Assembly: GCA_003284275.1 (NCBI GenBank)
Contig: QBVU01000001.1
Coordinates: 124,001-188,000 of the forward strand
Reading direction: 5' to 3'
Length of the DNA: 64,000 nucleotides
Origin: Pelagibacteraceae bacterium AG-313-A04
GTDB lineage: Bacteria; Pseudomonadota; Alphaproteobacteria; Pelagibacterales; Pelagibacteraceae
The notes beneath the pieces were generated by a model, which was not told the DNA's origin, did no database searches, and saw nothing but the letters and a program-made list of their open reading frames with translations. Positions 58,009 through 64,000 of the stretch are shown here, one piece after another; the stretch's first letter is position 1, and every line of letters starts with the position of its first letter. Position numbers and translations under genes: made by a program.

Positions 58009-59307
58009 TTAAAAATTATTTAATTTATATGGTTTTGGTCCTCCTGTGAACCAATCAAGTAATTCAACTGTATGAATAATAGGAATTCTTGTTCCAGATG
58101 AAATTTGTGTCATACAGCCTATATTACCTGTTGAAATAAAATCAGGAGAAATTTTTTCAATATTTTTGACTTTATTTTTTAATAACGACTTTGCCATTTT
58201 TTGATGAAGGATATTGTAAGTCCCAGCAGATCCGCAACACAAATGTCCTTCTGGTATTTCTAAAACCTCGTTACCAGTTTTTGTTATTAAATCTTTAGGT
58301 TGTTGATGAACTTTTTGACCGTGCTGCATTGAGCAAGCTGAATGATAAGCAATTTTATATTTTTTCTCAGAGTTTATATTTATATTTAACTTTAAATTCT
58401 CATCAAGATACTCAGTTATATCCTTTGTTAACTCAGAAATTTTTTTTGCTTTTTTTTTCAAATCTTTGTCATTTTTAAAAATATGCCCATAATCTTTTAA
58501 AGTTGTTCCACAGCCTGAGGTATTGCTAATAATCGCATCTAAACCATTTTTAAGATATTCATCATGCCAACTATTTATATTATTTTTAAAAGACTCGTGT
58601 GCTAATTTTTGTTTACCTAAATGATGATTCAATGAACCACAGCAATATATATCTGGCATCACAACAACTTCAACATTATGTCTATTTAAAAGTCTAATTG
58701 TCGACTCATTTATTTCGGGTGAGATTACTCTCTGAACGCATCCAGTTAATAGCGCTACCCTTGAAATTTTTTTACCTTTCGTAACTTCATAAACTTTTTT
58801 TTCTTTTAATTGCTTTGAAGGTATTTTGTCTGGCATTAAACTTAATGCGTTTTTAAGGAATTTTGGAAATAAAAAACTAAAAGGTTTAATAATTTTAGAA
58901 GACAAAGCCATTAATAAAAATACTCTTGGTCTTGGTAATACGAATGAAAGTATATTTCTAAATAACCTATCAAAGAAAGGTCTTTTATAAGTTTCCTCAA
59001 CATAATTTCTTCCATGGTCGATGAGGTGCATGTAGTTTACGCCTGATGGGCAAGTCGTCATGCAAGAATAACAAGACAAGCAGCTATCAATATGTTTTGC
59101 AATTTGTTTAGTAGCGGGTTTTTTATTCTCTAACATATCTTTTATTAGATATATTCTTCCTCTTGGACCTTCTAATTCCTCCCCATTAATTCCGTAAGTT
59201 GGGCAAGTTGCATTACACATTCCACAGTGAACACATTTTCTTATAATTGTTTCACTGGTTTTGTTATCTTTGTCTTTTAATTGGTTCTCTGTAAATGATG
59301 TCTGCAT
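58009..59307 (-). CDS. glcF: glycolate oxidase iron-sulfur subunit
   Basis: A 432-residue subunit with two 4Fe-4S ferredoxin motifs (CVHCGMCNATCP about 26-37, and CLSCYSCMTTCPSG). Two CCG cysteine-rich domains follow, seen as DIYCCGSLNHH and GHLCCGSAGTY. It passes electrons from GlcD/GlcE to the respiratory chain. It abuts glcE and is one base from the dehydrogenase gene. Confidence 0.95.
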   Translation of the reverse strand: MQTSFTENQLKDKDNKTSETIIRKCVHCGMCNATCPTYGINGEELEGPRGRIYLIKDMLENKKPATKQIAKHIDSCLSCYSCMTTCPSGVNYMHLIDHGRNYVEETYKRPFFDRLFRNILSFVLPRPRVFLLMALSSKIIKPFSFLFPKFLKNALSLMPDKIPSKQLKEKKVYEVTKGKKISRVALLTGCVQRVISPEINESTIRLLNRHNVEVVVMPDIYCCGSLNHHLGKQKLAHESFKNNINSWHDEYLKNGLDAIISNTSGCGTTLKDYGHIFKNDKDLKKKAKKISELTKDITEYLDENLKLNININSEKKYKIAYHSACSMQHGQKVHQQPKDLITKTGNEVLEIPEGHLCCGSAGTYNILHQKMAKSLLKNKVKNIEKISPDFISTGNIGCMTQISSGTRIPIIHTVELLDWFTGGPKPYKLNNF

Positions 59308-60561
59308 TTAAATTCCTGTATACATCTTACCTGGGTTAAAAATTCTTTTCGGGTCAAAACTTTTTTTTATTTTTTCACTGATTTTATACTTAATTGGATC
59401 TATTGTAAAAATGTCGGCAGAGGCCTTAAAATCATCCTCTATTTTAATTAATGTATAGTATCCTTGGTGTTTCTTGGTTATTTCCTTTATTTCTGAAAGG
59501 ATTTTAGAATTTAAGTGATCAAACGCCATCCAAATAAGACTGCCACCCCAGTCAATAAAATAATTTAAATCATCTTTTTTAAGCTTTTGAATAACTTGTA
59601 ACGTTTCACTTATAGGCACAACTACTCTTATTAAATTACTTTTTGAATTTTTAAAAACTTCTAAGTTTTTTGTTTTATTCCAAAAAATTTCTGTTTGGAC
59701 GCTATCTAAAACTGAAAACTCGTTATCAATAAGAGCTAATTCTTTTGAAAGTCTATTAATCCTCTGGTCAACTGAATTCATAGGACCTTCTATTCTTATA
59801 CCAGTCAAGCCTCCATCATGCGTAAGATCATTTAAAATGAAATTTTTTCCAAAATAATCCGGATAAAAAACGCCTCCTGAGGGATCGGTTGATGATGATA
59901 AAGATTGTCCTAAATAATCAAGTGCTTTTTTAACATGAGGATTTTTTATAATTAGTGTTTTACTTGTCTCGGGTTTTGGTAAAACTTTAATTGATATCTC
60001 TGTTAAAACTGTAAGTGTTCCAAAAGATCCAGATAATATCTTGCACAAGTCGTAACCGGTTACGTTTTTTACAACTGTTCCACCTGATTTTATCGTTTCA
60101 CCTTTTCCATTAACTCCTTGAAAACCAAGAAGATGGTCTCTAACACTTCCTACTTTAAATCTTCTTGATCCTGCAAAGTTACAAGCAACTACCCCTCCGA
60201 TCGAACCACTGTTACTCTCTCCTGAAAATAAGTAACCAAAGTCATTAGGCTCAAACGCTAATTGTTGATTATTTTTTTTAAGTGCTTCTTCAATTTCACT
60301 TATAGGAGTACCTGCCTTAACTTTAATATAAAGTTCCTCAGGTTTGTAATCTATAATCCCTTTATAATTTGAGAGGTCTAAAGTTTTCTCAGCTTGAAAA
60401 TTTCTACCAATTTTATTTTTTGATTGTAAACCGCTTATTTCTAAGGGAATACTTTTTTTGTAACAATTTTTTACGATTTCTACAATTTCTTCTCTAGTAG
60501 ATGGTTTAAAAATATTTTGGTTAAAATCTAGGGATGTCTGGAAATTTTGTTTTTCCTCCAT
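59308..60561 (-). CDS. glcE: glycolate oxidase FAD-binding subunit
   Basis: A 417-residue FAD-binding subunit (PCMH fold) with ISGLQSKNKIGR, SGESNSGSIGGVVACNFAGSRR, GGTVVKNVTGYDLCKIL and a C-terminal FNPGKMY. It forms glycolate oxidase with GlcD and GlcF. I choose the ATG at 60561 (MEEKQNF), overlapping glcD by 41 bases; an alternative start at 60588 adds nine residues. Shorter than glcD as usual. Confidence 0.93.
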   Translation of the reverse strand: MEEKQNFQTSLDFNQNIFKPSTREEIVEIVKNCYKKSIPLEISGLQSKNKIGRNFQAEKTLDLSNYKGIIDYKPEELYIKVKAGTPISEIEEALKKNNQQLAFEPNDFGYLFSGESNSGSIGGVVACNFAGSRRFKVGSVRDHLLGFQGVNGKGETIKSGGTVVKNVTGYDLCKILSGSFGTLTVLTEISIKVLPKPETSKTLIIKNPHVKKALDYLGQSLSSSTDPSGGVFYPDYFGKNFILNDLTHDGGLTGIRIEGPMNSVDQRINRLSKELALIDNEFSVLDSVQTEIFWNKTKNLEVFKNSKSNLIRVVVPISETLQVIQKLKKDDLNYFIDWGGSLIWMAFDHLNSKILSEIKEITKKHQGYYTLIKIEDDFKASADIFTIDPIKYKISEKIKKSFDPKRIFNPGKMYTGI

Positions 60562-62017
60562 GGACGTGAACTCTCCCTTCCTCAGCACATTTTCTAAGTA
60601 TTGGATAAACTTTGCCTGGATTTAATAATGAATTTGGGTCTAAAGCTACTTTTATAGTGAGCTGTTGTTGAATATCTTTATCATTGAAAGCCTCACACAT
60701 TAATTCTCTTTTCTCTATTCCCACTCCATGCTCACCTGTAAGAGCTCCACCAACTTTTACACAATATTTTAATATATCTGCTCCAAAGTCTTCGCATTTC
60801 TTGAGTGAATTCTTGTCATTAGCATCAAACATAATTAATGGATGAAGATTTCCATCTCCTGCATGAAAGGCATTAGCAACTGGTAGATCGTATTTTTTTG
60901 ATAGTCTTGTGATTTCTCTTAACACTTCAGCAAGCTTACCTCTTGGTATTGAGCCATCCATGCACATGTAATCCGGTGCTAAAACTCCACAAGCTGGAAA
61001 AGCTGCTTTTCTACCTGCCCAAAATTTTAATCTCTCTTCATTAGATTTACTAACTTTTAAACTGGATGAATTATTTTTTTCTGCAATTTGTTTTGCTTTT
61101 TCAATATAAGCCTCTACTTCATGCTCTGTTCCATCAAACTCAACGATCATCATCGCCTCTGCATCTGTTGGATATCCTGCCTTAGAATAATCATTTGTCG
61201 CTTTAGTGAGAGCTTTGTCCATGATTTCCATGCCTGCAGGGATGCATCCTTCGGCTATTATTTCTGCTACACAATTTCCTGCGTCTTCAATAGTTGGAAA
61301 ACCGATTAATGCAGCCTTTACAATCTCTGGTGACTTAAGAATTTTTACTGTAACCTCTGTTATAACCCCCAATAAACCCTCTGATCCAGTCATTAAACCT
61401 AAAAAGTCGTAACCTTCTGAGTCCATTGCCTTACCACCAAATTTAGTTATTGTTCCATCCATGAGCACAACTTCGATACCTAAAAGATTATTTGTTGTAG
61501 CTCCATATTTTAAAGAGTGCACGCCTCCAGAATTTTCAGCTACATTTCCACCTATAGAACATGCAATTTGACTTGAAGGATCTGGAGCATAGTAAAACCC
61601 TTTATCTTGAACAGCATGAGTGATTGCCAAATTTGTTACACAAGGTTGTGTTACTACACATCTATTCTCGTAGTCAATTTCAAGAATTTTATTAAATTTT
61701 CCCATTGCCATTAGCACACAATCCTCTAAAGGCAATGATCCCCCCGACAAACCCGTTCCAGCTCCTCTTGGAACTACTTTAACTTTACTATCATTACAAT
61801 ATTTTAATATATTACTTACTTCCTCTACCGTCTCAGGCATAACTACAACTAAAGGCATTTGTCTATAGGCGGTTAAACCATCAGTTTCGAAAGGTCTTAA
61901 TTCGTCTGGGTGTGAGAGAACATTTTTTGGATTTATTATTCTTCCTATATCAGAAACAATCTTATCTTTGTTGGATAAAATTGAACTATCAACTTTTGGC
62001 ATTTGTAAACTACTCAT
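60521..62017 (-). CDS. glcD: glycolate oxidase catalytic FAD subunit
   Basis: A 498-residue FAD-linked oxidase. FAD binding is through VVPRGAGTGLSGGSLPLED and IGGNVAENSGGVHSLKYG. The C-terminal cap has HAGDGNLHPLIMF and the active-site TGEHGVGIEKRELM. It oxidises glycolate (or D-lactate) to glyoxylate. glcDEF order and overlap support glycolate oxidase. It starts eight bases after the aminotransferase gene. Confidence 0.95.
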   Translation of the reverse strand: MSSLQMPKVDSSILSNKDKIVSDIGRIINPKNVLSHPDELRPFETDGLTAYRQMPLVVVMPETVEEVSNILKYCNDSKVKVVPRGAGTGLSGGSLPLEDCVLMAMGKFNKILEIDYENRCVVTQPCVTNLAITHAVQDKGFYYAPDPSSQIACSIGGNVAENSGGVHSLKYGATTNNLLGIEVVLMDGTITKFGGKAMDSEGYDFLGLMTGSEGLLGVITEVTVKILKSPEIVKAALIGFPTIEDAGNCVAEIIAEGCIPAGMEIMDKALTKATNDYSKAGYPTDAEAMMIVEFDGTEHEVEAYIEKAKQIAEKNNSSSLKVSKSNEERLKFWAGRKAAFPACGVLAPDYMCMDGSIPRGKLAEVLREITRLSKKYDLPVANAFHAGDGNLHPLIMFDANDKNSLKKCEDFGADILKYCVKVGGALTGEHGVGIEKRELMCEAFNDKDIQQQLTIKVALDPNSLLNPGKVYPILRKCAEEGRVHVHGGKTKFPDIPRF

Positions 62018-62025
62018 AAGTTCCT

Positions 62026-63189
62026 TTACTTAAGCATTTTTGATATTTTATCTAGTGCTTTTTGAATATTATCCTGAGAAGCTGCAAAGCTAAAACGAAC
62101 AAAATCAACGGATGTCTTGCCAAAAGCCGTTCCTGGAACAATTGCCACACCAGCCTCATGCATACATTTTTTTGAAAATTCAGATCCGCTCATACCTGTT
62201 CCGCTAACATTTGGAAAAGCATAAAAAGCACCTCCAGGCATGCTACAAGTAATCCCTGGCAAATCATTTAAACCTTTATGAATTAACTTTCTTCTTTGAT
62301 CAAATTTTTCCATCATGTGATGAATAGAGTCATCAGGTCCATCCAATGCAGCTACCCCAGCAAATTGTGATGGTGCATTTACACAAGAAAAACTATTTAT
62401 TGCTAATTTTGTAACATGTGGAATTAATTTTTCTGGCCACACACTCCAACCCATTCTCCAACCTGTCATAGAATAAGCTTTACTCCATCCATCAAGCACT
62501 ATTAATCTTTCTTGTAAATCAGGATAATTAAAAAATGTAGGCATTTCTTTATCATCAAAAATTTGTCTGCTATAAATTTCATCACTTAATATAAAAACAT
62601 GCGGATGTTTTTTTAAACCTTCAGCAAGAAAATCTATGGCAGGTTTTTCAACAAAACTTCCAGTTGGATTGTTTGGATTTATTAAAATTACTAATCTTGT
62701 TTTGTCAGTTATTGAAGATAAAATTTTTTCTGGATCAAACTTTAAATCTTTTTCTTTTGTTAAATCATAAGGAACAGCTTTGGCTCCGGTATAATTTATC
62801 ATGGATTCATAAATTGGGAATCCAGGTGTTGGATGAACTATTTCGGCACCAGGCTCGCCAATCATTTGAATAGCATAATACATTGTGGGTTTCCCTCCAG
62901 GCATAATCATAATTCTCTCTGGATCTACATCTTTTTTGTATAGACTTTTAATTTTTCTAGAAACAGCTTGTCTGCATTCTGTAATACCGTTCGCTAAAAC
63001 ATATCCATGATGTCCATCATCGATTGCTTTTTTAGCTGCATCCATAATATGCTGAGGTGTTTTAAAATCAGGTTGACCCAACCCTAAGTGGATCATTTCT
63101 TTACCTTGAGCTTCAAGTTTCTTAGCTTCTGCTAGAACACTAAAAGCTGTTTCGGTTCCTAATCGTTCTAAATTTTTTGCTAGCTTCAT
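62026..63189 (-). CDS. class I/II PLP aminotransferase, AspC/AspB-like
   Basis: A 387-residue aminotransferase. It has LGLGQPDFKTP (about 35-45), NPNNPTG (about 173-179), ILSDEIYSRQIF, the PLP lysine in DGWSKAYSMTGWRMGW and the substrate arginine in VRFSFA. It belongs to the broad aspartate/aromatic group. Located directly before glcDEF, it could transaminate glyoxylate to glycine; this is inference from context only. Confidence 0.88.
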   Translation of the reverse strand: MKLAKNLERLGTETAFSVLAEAKKLEAQGKEMIHLGLGQPDFKTPQHIMDAAKKAIDDGHHGYVLANGITECRQAVSRKIKSLYKKDVDPERIMIMPGGKPTMYYAIQMIGEPGAEIVHPTPGFPIYESMINYTGAKAVPYDLTKEKDLKFDPEKILSSITDKTRLVILINPNNPTGSFVEKPAIDFLAEGLKKHPHVFILSDEIYSRQIFDDKEMPTFFNYPDLQERLIVLDGWSKAYSMTGWRMGWSVWPEKLIPHVTKLAINSFSCVNAPSQFAGVAALDGPDDSIHHMMEKFDQRRKLIHKGLNDLPGITCSMPGGAFYAFPNVSGTGMSGSEFSKKCMHEAGVAIVPGTAFGKTSVDFVRFSFAASQDNIQKALDKISKMLK

Positions 63190-63238
63190 ATTAAAAATTT
63201 ATTAAAATTTTAAACATTTTTCAAACACCCAAATTGCA

Positions 63239-64000
63239 TCACCTATATGCAATTTTTGAACTATTTAGCTCTTTTATGTTTTTACAACCCAATAAAATCA
63301 TATCTCTTCTTATTTCTTCTCTCATTCTTTTTAAAATTTGCTCCACACCAGCTTGGCCGCCAGCACCTAAGGCAAATAAAAAACCTTTTCCAAAACTACA
63401 CGCTGTTGCACCTAATGACAACGCTTTTAAAACATGGGTGCCTCTTCTTATTCCTCCATCTAAAATTATTTCTAATTTATCTCCAACTGCTTCTTTTATT
63501 GCTGGCAGTTGATCGAAGGGTGATCGTGAACCATCAAGTTGTCTTCCACCGTGATTGGATAATAAAATTGCAGAAGCCCCAATATCAATTGCTTTTTTTG
63601 CATCTTCGACCGACATAACACCTTTTAATGCAAATGGTCCTCCCCATTTTTTCACAACATACTCAGCATCTTTCCAGCTCATCGCTGGATCATATTGTTC
63701 GTTGATATAATCCATTACTCCTTTTGCGATACTAGATCCTTTTTTCGTCCAATGAGAAACATTTGCTAACTCAAATTTTTTATTAGTCAAATAATTGAAT
63801 GCCCATTTAGGATGCATTGCAAAACTCATAATGCTTTTTAAAGTTAATTTTGGTGGCGTGGTAAAACCCCATTTGTGATCTCTTTCTCTATTTCCTGCTA
63901 CAACTGTATCAACAGTTAAGCACAAAGATTTAAATCCTGCTGTTTTACATCTATCTATTAAATTATCTGTTAAACCTTGATCTTTATGAATATAAAGTTG
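63239..64000 (-). CDS. FMN-dependent L-2-hydroxyacid oxidase/dehydrogenase, 5' end cut by window
   Basis: The visible 253 residues are the C-terminal two-thirds of an LldD/glycolate-oxidase-family enzyme. The frame enters from the right edge as QLYIHKDQGLT, then SLCLTVDT. Active-site and FMN motifs are ILLSNHGGRQLDGSRSP (catalytic His), ILDGGIRRGTHVLKAL and FGKGFLFALGAGGQAG. It oxidises an L-2-hydroxy acid such as L-lactate or glycolate. The frame continues beyond 64000, so a TTG at 63925 is not the start. A 49-base gap separates it from the aminotransferase gene. Confidence 0.92.
   Translation of the reverse strand, partial: QLYIHKDQGLTDNLIDRCKTAGFKSLCLTVDTVVAGNRERDHKWGFTTPPKLTLKSIMSFAMHPKWAFNYLTNKKFELANVSHWTKKGSSIAKGVMDYINEQYDPAMSWKDAEYVVKKWGGPFALKGVMSVEDAKKAIDIGASAILLSNHGGRQLDGSRSPFDQLPAIKEAVGDKLEIILDGGIRRGTHVLKALSLGATACSFGKGFLFALGAGGQAGVEQILKRMREEIRRDMILLGCKNIKELNSSKIAYR

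Noticed and set aside
63923-63925. TTG at 63925 as the start of the 2-hydroxyacid oxidase
   Set aside because: The frame continues upstream to the window edge with recognisable family sequence (QLYIHKDQGLT), so the gene is simply cut off.

Overview
The window looks like a chromosomal segment of a streamlined marine alphaproteobacterium of the SAR11 / Pelagibacter type. This is an inference from several signs: very AT-rich DNA, genes that abut or overlap almost everywhere (the gaps between my gene calls add up to roughly 1.1 kb of 64 kb), short proteins, a SAM-II riboswitch closely resembling the known marine metagenomic form, and a structured leader upstream of ffh of the kind reported for Pelagibacter. 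I see no insertion sequence, prophage, CRISPR array, rRNA or tRNA. No stretch above 300 bases lacks a gene.

Layout. 1-9.5 kb holds mixed household genes: two small unrecognised minus-strand genes, a DedA/YqaA-type membrane protein, dsbB, coq7, an HNH endonuclease, an esterase, a HIG1-domain protein, a TlpA-like thioredoxin, then argH - small LptM-like lipoprotein - lysA - plsC, facing tyrC and hisC. 9.5-12.1 kb is the methionine unit metX-metW under a SAM-II riboswitch with its own terminator, followed by gloB. 12.1-18.7 kb is a plus-strand ribosome/proline operon: rplU-rpmA-obgE-proB-proA-nadD-rsfS-ctpA-rppH. 18.7-33.2 kb is a minus-strand energy block: atpHAGDC, priA and sucCDAB-lpd. 33.3-35.7 kb carries a very AT-rich glycosyltransferase pair lodged between sucC and mdh. 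35.7-48.7 kb continues on the minus strand: ffh-rpsP-trmD-rplS-leuC-leuD-leuB-asd-sdhCDAB-mmsA-mdh. 48.8-50.6 kb is dapF-ftsY on the plus strand. 50.6-64 kb is a minus-strand set of organic-acid genes: an FMN 2-hydroxyacid oxidase (cut by the window edge), an aminotransferase, glcDEF, a D-2-hydroxyacid dehydrogenase, a Tat-exported TRAP binding protein with its two membrane subunits, an amidase, a 59-residue membrane protein, an EamA transporter and a membrane-anchored hydrolase.

How the genes work together. The centre of the window carries much of oxidative energy metabolism in one orientation: 2-oxoglutarate dehydrogenase, succinyl-CoA synthetase, succinate dehydrogenase, malate dehydrogenase and F1-ATPase. 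The right end reads as uptake and oxidation of small hydroxy acids, with glycolate to glyoxylate and then perhaps glycine by transamination; the transporter substrate and aminotransferase specificity are guesses. The clearest regulatory elements are the SAM-II riboswitch/terminator before metX, the three-hairpin leader before ffh, and a strong hairpin between the TRAP binding-protein gene and its membrane-subunit genes.
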